Shown one piece after another: positions 14,163 to 20,309 of a stretch of DNA of 23,885 bases (position 1 is its first letter; each line of letters begins with the position of its first letter). Made by a program: the position numbers and the translations under genes. The stretch covers positions 1 to 23,885 of the forward strand of contig JBFMDA010000023.1 in the NCBI GenBank assembly GCA_040754255.1, given 5' to 3'. A model generated the notes under the pieces. It did no database searches. It was given only the letters and a program-made list of their open reading frames with translations, and had not been told where the DNA came from. Origin of the DNA: SURF-25 sp040754255 (lineage in GTDB: Bacteria; Omnitrophota; Gorgyraeia; Gygaellales; Profunditerraquicolaceae).

Positions 14163-14666
14163 TCAATATTCTATTCCCCTTCGTGCCCTAATGCCCTTCT
14201 TATAATAATGCTTCACTTCCTTTATCTCGCTGACTAAATCCGCAAGCCTGATTATCGCCCTGTCGGCGTTGCGTCCGGTCAATATTAATTCCAAATGCCT
14301 GGGCGTGCGCCTTAAGAAACTCACCACCTCCTGCGGGGTCAACAGCTTCAGTTTCATCGCAACATTGATTTCATCAAGTATCACTATATCATAGCGGTTT
14401 TTACGCAGGCAGTCTTCGATACGTTTCAACCCCTGCTGCGCACGCGCGATGTCCTCTGCACCGGGCCGCCCCTTGATGAAACAGCCTCTACCAAGCTGCT
14501 CAATTGTAATATTTTTTATTTTTTTTAACGAACTGCATTCGCTGTACGGCCTGCCTTTAATAAATTGCCCTATGTATACCTTAAACCCTGCTCCTGCGGC
14601 GCGCACTGCAAGGCCTAATGCCGCAGTAGTCTTGCCTTTGCCTTCTCCGGTATATACGTGTATCAT
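14163..14666 (-). CDS. cobO: Cob(I)alamin adenosyltransferase, CobO/BtuR type
   Basis: 167 residues. It starts MIHVYTGEGKGKTTAALGLAVRAAGAG, with the GEGKGKTT P-loop that defines CobA/CobO/BtuR enzymes. It continues with GFKVYIGQFIKG, VILDEINVAMKLKLL and LILTGRNADRAIIRLADLVSEIKEVKHYYKKGIRARRGIEY, all family hallmarks. The enzyme transfers the adenosyl group of ATP to cob(I)alamin (EC 2.5.1.17) in the cytoplasm, making adenosylcobalamin. The length is near that of short BtuR/CobO forms; the N-terminal extension of E. coli BtuR is absent. Its ATG overlaps the COG2426 stop by 4 nt (ATGA). It ends the HD-GYP-led run and stands just ahead of the B12 uptake block, so it ties the two groups together. 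Confidence 0.93.
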   Translation of the reverse strand: MIHVYTGEGKGKTTAALGLAVRAAGAGFKVYIGQFIKGRPYSECSSLKKIKNITIEQLGRGCFIKGRPGAEDIARAQQGLKRIEDCLRKNRYDIVILDEINVAMKLKLLTPQEVVSFLRRTPRHLELILTGRNADRAIIRLADLVSEIKEVKHYYKKGIRARRGIEY

Positions 14667-15160
14667 CCCATCACCGCTTTCCAGCTTAAAGCCCCTACTT
14701 TACACATAGCCAGCACAAGCAGCCCGGCGATTACAATCCCAGAAATTATCGCGGGGAACGCGTACCTAAACCGTATCTTGAACAAAGAAGCTGCGACTGC
14801 GCCGGTCCAGGCTCCGGTCATGGGCAAAGGAATAGCGACAAACAAGGCGAGGCCTAACGCCTCATACCGCTGTATCTTATCCGCTCTTTTTCTCGTGCGC
14901 TCGAACAGCCAGTCAAAAAATCTTGACCAGAACTTGAATTTTCTCAATCTACTGGAAATAGGGTCTAGTAAAATGAGTAACGGGATAACGGGAAGCGCAT
15001 TACCGGCTACCGATAGCCAAAAGGCCTTACTAAAAGTCATGCCCCAATACAAAGCCAGAGGTATCGCGCCCCTTAATTCCGAAACCGGCAGACCCGCGAT
15101 AATCGCTATTGCCAGTTCTTTCGGTATATCCTTTAGCCAATGGATAAGTAAAGTAAGCAT
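14663..15160 (-). CDS. COG2426 'small multidrug export' family membrane protein
   Basis: 165 residues with four to five membrane helices. Conserved features of COG2426 are visible: ELAIAIIAGLPVSELRGAIPLALYWGMTFSKAFWLSVAGNALPVIPLLILLDPISSRLR at the start, then a cytoplasmic basic loop (WLFERTRKRADKIQRYEALGLALFVAIPLPMTGAWTGAVAASLFKI) with the PLPMTGAWTG signature. The family is annotated as putative small multidrug export proteins, but the transport substrate is not established, and its SNARE-associated/DedA-like look also suggests a lipid-related role. It lies 4 nt after pcm and overlaps cobO, inside a tightly packed operon. A function in cobalamin traffic is not supported by anything beyond position. 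Confidence 0.85.
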   Translation of the reverse strand: MLTLLIHWLKDIPKELAIAIIAGLPVSELRGAIPLALYWGMTFSKAFWLSVAGNALPVIPLLILLDPISSRLRKFKFWSRFFDWLFERTRKRADKIQRYEALGLALFVAIPLPMTGAWTGAVAASLFKIRFRYAFPAIISGIVIAGLLVLAMCKVGALSWKAVMG

Positions 15161-15164
15161 TGAT

Positions 15165-15812
15165 TTAATTATTCACCTTTGCCCCGTATTTTCCCACAAG
15201 AGGCACAAATACGCAATCACAAATTTTGCGGTAGGTAATCTTATCCCGCTCTTTTTCGGCCAGTGTCAATACCTGCCCGAAAGAGCCTCCCAGCGGCATA
15301 ACAAGCTTGCCGCCGTTACGCAATTGCTCCAACAACGGCAAAGGCACTCTCGGCGCAGCTGCGGTAACGATAATCCTGTCAAAAGGTGCATATTCCTGCC
15401 ATCCAAGCGTGCCGTCTCCCGTCATAATGGATATGTTGCCATACCCTAATTCCTTCAGAAGCGCTTCTGCCCTGCTGGCAAGCACCTCATGCCGCTCAAT
15501 GCTGTATACATGCAAAGCCCGCTCTGCCAATATCGCAGCCTGGTAACCCGAGCCTGTCCCGATTTCAAGGACCGCGTGGGAAGAACCCACCTCAAGGCAT
15601 TCAGTCATTAGTGCCACGATATAAGGCTGCGAAATAGTCTGGCCTTCGCCTATCGATAGAGGAAAATCGCCGTATGCACTGTCTTTTAGCTCAGGCAATA
15701 CAAACTTATGGCGCTCTACCTTATTGAACGCCTCCAGGACTCCGGGGTCATGTATCCCCCGTGCCCTTAATTGCTCTTCTACCATCGCTGATCTTAATAA
15801 GGCGTAGTCCAT
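15165..15812 (-). CDS. pcm: Protein-L-isoaspartate O-methyltransferase
   Basis: 215 residues, the normal length. The family opening (MVEEQLRARGIHDPGVLEAFNKVERHKFV), the QTISQP active-site segment (58-63), the SAM motif I VLEIGTGSGYQAAIL (81-95), GDGTLGW and DRIIVTAAAPRVPLPLLEQLRNGGKLVMPLG are all present. The enzyme uses S-adenosylmethionine to methylate isoaspartyl residues in damaged proteins, letting them revert to normal aspartate (EC 2.1.1.77); it acts in the cytoplasm. Its start overlaps the end of the GT2 gene by 19 nt, and the COG2426 gene follows after 4 nt, so it is embedded in an operon. No unusual residues are seen. Confidence 0.95.
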   Translation of the reverse strand: MDYALLRSAMVEEQLRARGIHDPGVLEAFNKVERHKFVLPELKDSAYGDFPLSIGEGQTISQPYIVALMTECLEVGSSHAVLEIGTGSGYQAAILAERALHVYSIERHEVLASRAEALLKELGYGNISIMTGDGTLGWQEYAPFDRIIVTAAAPRVPLPLLEQLRNGGKLVMPLGGSFGQVLTLAEKERDKITYRKICDCVFVPLVGKYGAKVNN

Positions 15813-16465
15813 ATCTGGCCTACCATAAAGGCGATAAAACGCAAGGTATCCACAAACGGGTTGATGTGGCTTTTCTCACGGCTGTAGACGGTCTTGACCG
15901 GGATAGATTCTATCCGGAAGCCATGGCGCGCTGCCTTAAGTAACAGTTCGGTCTCCGTTTCAAACTTAAACGAGGCAAGGCGAAACGATTGCAATGTGGC
16001 TTTTTTAATCAGGCGGAAGCCGCATTGTGAATCAGGAATATCCTGCATTGACGCGATAGAAATAAGCCACGACATAAACATGTTGGTGAGAATGCGTACG
16101 CGCGGCATATACTTGGTTTCCTGCATCCTGTTGCCTATGAAAATACCTGACGCAGAGTTTTCTGCCCTGTGTACAAAAAAAGGTATATCTTCTGCCAGGT
16201 GTTGGCCGTCGCCATCCATAGTGATAACTGCGTCAAAGCCGTGTTCCATCGCATACGCAAACCCCCTGACCAAAGATGCGCCTTTACCCTTATTGGAAAT
16301 GTTTCTTATGACTGCTGCGCCGGCGCTTTGCGCGGCCTGCGAGGTACCGTCTAAAGAGCCGTCATCAATGACAACTACATCGATCTTCTGGAGGCGTATG
16401 GCGTGTATCAAGCTCCCTATAGCCTGTGCTTCATTATAGGCAGGTATAATGACGCAAACTCTCAT
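15794..16465 (-). CDS. GT2 glycosyltransferase, dolichyl-phosphate-mannose-synthase-like
   Basis: 223 residues from ATG 16465 (MRVCVIIPAYNE). Upstream in-frame codons reach 16504 but would overlap the acyltransferase gene, and GGAAAG/TTAGG lies just before 16465. GT-A fold signatures are clear: VIIPAYNEAQAIG, VVIDDGSLDGT (34-40), NKGKGASLVRG (59-68) and the nucleotide-sugar/metal motif TMDGDGQH (82-89). IPDSQCGFRLIKKATL and FKFETETELLLKAARHGFRIESIPV are typical of the DPM1/DPG synthase group. It probably moves a sugar from a nucleotide donor to a polyprenyl phosphate or lipid at the cytoplasmic face. There are no large membrane helices, unlike GtrB-type proteins. Neighbouring acyltransferase and MGDG-synthase-like genes suggest lipid or glycolipid synthesis; the acceptor is unknown. 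Confidence 0.88.
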   Translation of the reverse strand: MRVCVIIPAYNEAQAIGSLIHAIRLQKIDVVVIDDGSLDGTSQAAQSAGAAVIRNISNKGKGASLVRGFAYAMEHGFDAVITMDGDGQHLAEDIPFFVHRAENSASGIFIGNRMQETKYMPRVRILTNMFMSWLISIASMQDIPDSQCGFRLIKKATLQSFRLASFKFETETELLLKAARHGFRIESIPVKTVYSREKSHINPFVDTLRFIAFMVGQIWTTPY

Positions 16466-16470
16466 AAAAC

Positions 16471-17355
16471 CTAATCTTTCCAGTATTGCCTGAACATAAA
16501 CCACTGCTCAGGGTATTTTTTGATGTATTCCTCTACGATGGCGGTATACCGGGCCATGGCAGCCATCAAGTAGTCATCGCTGAGCTTCTTGCGCACGCCG
16601 GTATCTGTGGTGGGCTGAAACGTCTCAACCGGCTTCTCGACTACAAACGTAAAAGTGTCGTCCGGGTTCCTCAAGAGGAATGCAGGTATTATAGCTGCCT
16701 CTGTCTTAAGGCCCAGCACCGCAGCTCCGGGAGGGATAATCGCCTTCCTGCCTAAGAATTCAAGCAGCAGGCCTTTGTCTGTAAAATCCCTATCGATGAC
16801 CAGCGCGATAATCTCATTATTGTTCAGGCGCCGGATACATTGCTGTAATGCCCTCCCTAATGGGATTACGCCCATGCCCTTGCTGTTACGTTGCGCATTA
16901 AAGAAATCATCCACTTTTTTGTGCTTATGGGGAAGCGCCACCGCAAGTATCGGATATCCTAAAAGGCCCAACAGTACCCCTCCCAACTCCCAATTTCCCA
17001 GATGAGCGGTAATCAGGATGATCCCCTTTCCTCTGGAGAGCGCCTCATCCAAATACCCGATGTTCTTTGTACCGATTGTGCGCATGACGACCTTTTTGTT
17101 CAATAGGGGGAACCGGAAAAAATCAACCAGGTATTTGGCAAAATTACGGAACATTCGGATACGGATCTTTTCTATCTCCGGGGGGGATTTTTCGGGGAAG
17201 ATAGCCTGCAAATTGCCGGTAACGGCCTTGCGGTCTTTTGAGCCGAAGAGGGTTGCGCGTAGGTCGGAAAAAAAGATTGCGATAGCATAACTGAACCGCA
17301 GCGGAAGATGCAGCGCTAAAAACTGGCCTAGGCGGTACAGGATATAATCGACCAT
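16471..17355 (-). CDS. LpxL/HtrB-family lipid acyltransferase
   Basis: 294 residues, typical for the family. The N-terminal membrane-associated stretch (YRLGQFLALHLPLRFSYAIAIFFSDL) is followed by the catalytic HxxxxE motif HLGNWE (His118, Glu123) in ILITAHLGNWELGG. Then come VIDRDFTDKGLLLEFLGRKAIIPPGAAVLGLKTEAAIIPAFLLRN and the C-terminal YPEQWFMFRQYW, a family landmark. Members add secondary acyl chains to lipid A precursors or related glycolipids, using acyl-ACP at the inner membrane. It starts 2 nt after the MGDG-synthase-like gene with no clear ribosome binding site, so coupled translation is likely. The immediate company of two glycosyltransferases suggests a dedicated glycolipid, but the lipid is not identifiable and no lpx core genes are in view. 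Confidence 0.9.
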   Translation of the reverse strand: MVDYILYRLGQFLALHLPLRFSYAIAIFFSDLRATLFGSKDRKAVTGNLQAIFPEKSPPEIEKIRIRMFRNFAKYLVDFFRFPLLNKKVVMRTIGTKNIGYLDEALSRGKGIILITAHLGNWELGGVLLGLLGYPILAVALPHKHKKVDDFFNAQRNSKGMGVIPLGRALQQCIRRLNNNEIIALVIDRDFTDKGLLLEFLGRKAIIPPGAAVLGLKTEAAIIPAFLLRNPDDTFTFVVEKPVETFQPTTDTGVRKKLSDDYLMAAMARYTAIVEEYIKKYPEQWFMFRQYWKD

Positions 17356-17357
17356 AA

Positions 17358-18482
17358 TTATGAAGGTATGGAATCCAGCAGAAATCTCGCGATGTCCATG
17401 CTGGCATGGGGCTTGGCAATACCTGCGGCGGCTTCGCGGAGGCAGCGCAATTGTCCGGGGTCGCTCAATAAATTCTCTACGATAAAATTGATCTCTTGCG
17501 GGTTATCCACTTCGATTGCAGCCCCCTTTTCAGTCAGGTACACGGTATTACTCGCCTCCTGGCCGGGAAGCGGGTTGACAATAATCATGGGGAGTTGCTT
17601 TGCCAGGGCCTCGGAAGTGGTAATGCCTCCGGGCTTGGTAATGATAATGTCGGAAATACTCATTAATTCGTTGACATTATTTGCGTAGCCTAGCAGGGAA
17701 ATGTGTTTTTTATATCTCTTGATTTTTTTCTTAAGCGAGTTATACAGCTTCTTATTCGACCCTGTTACCACTATTGATTGAAAATCGCTTTGCACCCTGT
17801 CTAAGGATTTCAGGATTTTCTCGATGGGCCCAAGCCCGTGGCCTCCGCCCATAATCAAAAGTGTTCCGTAGTGAGATTTAAGGTTAAGGCGCGCAGCAGC
17901 AATTTTTTTATCTACCGGCTCGTTGAACTTCGGGTCAAAAGGGATTCCGAACGTTTTTATCTTATCCAGAGGTATCCCCTTTTCAGCCAGGCGGCGGGTA
18001 ACTTCATCTGAAGGCGAGGCATAATAATTTATAGTATCGTAAATCCAGTAAGAGTGCGGCACGAAATCCGTCAGTATCGCCACCAACGGGATATTAGAAC
18101 GGTACGTTTTCTTATAATCGGCAACCATGCCGCAGGGGTATGCCTGCGAGCAGGCAACGATATCGGGCTTAAAATCGCAAAAAAGGGAATGGAGTTTCGG
18201 GGAATTGAGCCTGTGGATTGCGCCTTTTATGCGCTTTATCCGCTTTAGGATAGAAGGGTTGTCATAAAGGTAATCCCAGACCTTAGGCGTCCTTTTGATT
18301 ACCGTCATATAAAGACGGCCCACAATCTTCTCGGCAATAGGGTTAGTATAATTGAACCCGTTTATATTGAGGATTTCCGTATCCGCAGAAAGCTTCTTTA
18401 TCGCATGCTCTACGGCAAGGGTCGCGCTATGATGTCCCGAAATTTCCGTGATATACATTAATAGAATGCGTTTTCTCGCCAT
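17358..18482 (-). CDS. MGDG-synthase/MurG-like glycosyltransferase (GT28)
   Basis: 374 residues from ATG 18482 (MARKRILLMYITEISGHHSA). In-frame codons reaching 18527 overlap the HD-GYP gene, and AGGAGG precedes the chosen ATG within that gene's last codons. The N-terminal half matches MGDG_synth (GHHSA at 16-20, SQAYPCGMVADYKK, LTDFVPHSYWIYDTINYYASPSDEV). The C-terminal half has the GT28 donor-binding pattern: GGGHGLGPI (212-220), VVTGSN, LLGYANNVNELMSISDIIITKPGGITTSEALAKQLPMI, PGQEASN (306-312). Enzymes of this group glycosylate diacylglycerol or related lipids on the cytoplasmic membrane face. The gene begins 2 nt from the HD-GYP stop and is followed 2 nt later by the acyltransferase. A glycolipid product is likely; donor and acceptor are unknown. 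Confidence 0.9.
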   Translation of the reverse strand: MARKRILLMYITEISGHHSATLAVEHAIKKLSADTEILNINGFNYTNPIAEKIVGRLYMTVIKRTPKVWDYLYDNPSILKRIKRIKGAIHRLNSPKLHSLFCDFKPDIVACSQAYPCGMVADYKKTYRSNIPLVAILTDFVPHSYWIYDTINYYASPSDEVTRRLAEKGIPLDKIKTFGIPFDPKFNEPVDKKIAAARLNLKSHYGTLLIMGGGHGLGPIEKILKSLDRVQSDFQSIVVTGSNKKLYNSLKKKIKRYKKHISLLGYANNVNELMSISDIIITKPGGITTSEALAKQLPMIIVNPLPGQEASNTVYLTEKGAAIEVDNPQEINFIVENLLSDPGQLRCLREAAAGIAKPHASMDIARFLLDSIPS

Positions 18483-18483
18483 A

Positions 18484-19647
18484 TTAAACTCTGCCCTCCT
18501 GGCACAGCGTAATAAAGACCTCGGCAATAAGGGGATGGAATTGCCTGCCGCTTAGCTGCTGGATCTCATTGATTGCAACCTCCCTTGATTTTGCGGCGCG
18601 GTACACCCTGTTGGTAGTCATGGCGTCGAATGCGTCGGCAACCGCTATGATCGAGGCAATCATAGGTATCTGTTCGCCTTTTAAGCCTTCAGGATAGCCG
18701 GAACCGTCGTATCGTTCATGGTGGTACTTTACTCCAAGAATCACCTCTTCCAGCTCCTTAATCGACTGAAGTATATTGACCCCTATCACAGGATGCTCTT
18801 TAATCTTAACCCACTCATCCTGGGTAAGGGGTTCTGTTTTATTGAGGATGGATTCAGGCACTCCGATTTTGCCGATATCGTGCAAAAGGCAGGCAACGTG
18901 CAGATTCTCCATAAAAACCGCATCAGCGTATGTTTTATTCTGATGGGCCATTTTCCTGGCAATCTCAAGGCCAAGTGACGTGACCCTGTTGGTGTGGCCG
19001 TGGGTATAATGGTCTTTGGCTTCAATCGCTGCTGCCAAGGCCACGGTAGTATTAAAAAACAGCCGCTTCTTTTTGTCCAGCTCGTTTTCAAGCTCGCGGA
19101 AGAGCTGGGCGTTGCGTATAGCCATTGCCACATCGGAAGCCAGCGCCATAAAAAAATCGAGTTCGTCCTGGCCAAAGACAGCCCCGTCGCTCTTCTTGCC
19201 AAGCAACAAGAGCGCCAGGAGCTCGTCTCTAAAATAGCTGGGCACACATACTACCGATTCATAAATGCCCATTTGATGTGCCGCGCCCTTAAGCAGCTCT
19301 TTTGCCGCATCATCAGAGTTACTGTGTAGTATCTCCTCTGCCTTGTCGAGGAGGAACGGGCCGCCGTTAAAAATCTTCCTGCTTCTTGCGTCAAGGAAAA
19401 ACTGGATCAGCGGATTATCGGTATCCATACGGGCAAAGCCTGCGGGTATCTTAACACCTACTTTCCCTTTGGAGATATCCAGCACATACGTGCTTCTGTC
19501 TTTTTCGTGCAGCAGGATCGCCGCATGGCTGACCTTAATACGATGCACAATAGTGCGGGCTATCATCTTAATCAGCACATCCGGCTCATGCACCAGGATC
19601 ATGCTCTTGGCTGCGGTCTCGAGTTCTTTCTTGTAGTTGATAGTCAT
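18484..19647 (-). CDS. GAF/HD-GYP cyclic di-GMP phosphodiesterase
   Basis: 387 residues. Residues 15-180 form a GAF-type sensor (SHAAILLHEKDRSTYVLD, VVCVPSYFRDELLALLLLGKKSDGAVFGQDELDFFMALASDVAMAIRNAQL). A short coiled linker leads to an HD-GYP domain: HGHTNRV (216-222), LLHDIGKIGVPESIL with HD at 256-257, EHPVIGVNIL, YHHERYDGSGYPEGLKG with HH 309-310 and GYP 317-319, and VADAFDAMTTNRVYR. All metal ligands and the GYP signature are intact, so it should hydrolyse c-di-GMP in the cytoplasm. It follows a CheY-like regulator by 46 nt and heads a run of lipid genes with 2-nt gaps. No strong ribosome binding site precedes ATG 19647. The GAF ligand is unknown. Confidence 0.93.
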   Translation of the reverse strand: MTINYKKELETAAKSMILVHEPDVLIKMIARTIVHRIKVSHAAILLHEKDRSTYVLDISKGKVGVKIPAGFARMDTDNPLIQFFLDARSRKIFNGGPFLLDKAEEILHSNSDDAAKELLKGAAHQMGIYESVVCVPSYFRDELLALLLLGKKSDGAVFGQDELDFFMALASDVAMAIRNAQLFRELENELDKKKRLFFNTTVALAAAIEAKDHYTHGHTNRVTSLGLEIARKMAHQNKTYADAVFMENLHVACLLHDIGKIGVPESILNKTEPLTQDEWVKIKEHPVIGVNILQSIKELEEVILGVKYHHERYDGSGYPEGLKGEQIPMIASIIAVADAFDAMTTNRVYRAAKSREVAINEIQQLSGRQFHPLIAEVFITLCQEGRV

Positions 19648-19663
19648 GGAGTCAGTTATATAA

Positions 19664-19683
19664 GGCTAAGGCCAAGGCTTAGG
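19664..19683. repeat. Short hexamer-only repeat, copy D
   Basis: The plus strand reads AAGGCTAAGGCCAAGGCTTA, three hexamer units of the type seen in copies A-C but in the opposite orientation. It lies between the response-regulator stop and the HD-GYP start and makes up about half of that gap. Confidence 0.65.
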
Positions 19684-19693
19684 TAGTAATGTG

Positions 19694-20059
19694 TCAAGGG
19701 TTCAGCTCCTTGAGGACGATCCTTTCAAGCTCATCGAGTTCAAGCGGTTTATGCACATACCCTTTCACACCCAGCTCTTCGCAGCGCTTACAGGCCTCAT
19801 CCTCTTCCGGCTTTTTACCGGTCACCATAATGACTTTTACCTGGCTGTCTTTTTTGCGTATGGCTTCCAGGGTTTCAATCCCGTCCATGCCCGACATTTT
19901 AATATCAAGCAGGATAAGATCGGGTCTATTTCTTTCAAAAACTGAAAGCGCCTCTTCCCCGCTGCCTGCGACTTCTACTTCGATTTTGCGCTTTCTGAAG
20001 AAACTGGCCGCGAATTCCCTGACATCTGCTTCGTCGTCAACAATCATTAATTTAGCCAT
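19694..20059 (-). CDS. CheY-like single-domain response regulator
   Basis: 121 residues from ATG 20059, which has GGAGGG 5 nt upstream; in-frame codons reaching 20080 would include that site and are rejected. It is a plain receiver domain with the full acid pocket Asp8/Asp9 (VDDE), the phosphorylation site Asp52 (LLDIKMSGMDG), Thr80 (VTGK) and Lys104 (HKP). There is no output domain, so it works by protein contact or as a phosphorelay step. The histidine kinase ends 250 nt upstream and the HD-GYP phosphodiesterase starts 46 nt downstream. A path from kinase to this regulator to HD-GYP activity is a sensible inference, since many HD-GYP enzymes are governed by receivers. Direct partnership is not shown. 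Confidence 0.93.
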   Translation of the reverse strand: MAKLMIVDDEADVREFAASFFRKRKIEVEVAGSGEEALSVFERNRPDLILLDIKMSGMDGIETLEAIRKKDSQVKVIMVTGKKPEEDEACKRCEELGVKGYVHKPLELDELERIVLKELNP

Positions 20060-20105
20060 TGTAACCCTCCCTCGAGCCAAATCCTTATTATCCTGGTTTA
20101 CAACA

Positions 20106-20304
20106 CGTTCGTATTGCGTACAGAGTAAAAACGGTTATTGGGCAAAGGTTAGGTCATTGGTTAGGTGAACGGGTAAAAGTAGATAGTGTTAAATATCCAC
20201 CGATAACCTTACACTAACAACCTAACCATTAACCTTACCCTTACACCATACACGCTACCTTAGCCTCAACTTTAGCCTTACTCAGCCTCAGCCTTAGCCT
20301 TTGC
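20106..20304. repeat. Composite intergenic repeat, copy B
   Basis: A degenerate GCGTA module (20106-20127) is followed by a G/T-rich arm (20145-20166), a middle A/T-rich stretch, the 17-nt word shared with copy A (20221-20237) and CCTTAGCC/CCTCAGCC-type hexamers up to 20304. The G/T-rich arm and the shared word are imperfect reverse complements. It starts about 6 nt after the kinase stop on the minus strand and fills the gap to the response regulator, which otherwise holds only the regulator's ribosome binding site. Confidence 0.7.
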
Positions 20305-20309
20305 GTAAC

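Noticed and set aside
19655..19697. Possible promoter ahead of HD-GYP: TTGACA at 19697-19692 with TATAAC or TTATAT near 19655-19663
   Set aside because: The spacer is about 28-31 nt, too long for sigma-70. Removing two hexamer units would bring it to about 17, which is curious, but TTGACA also overlaps the regulator's stop codon and may be chance.
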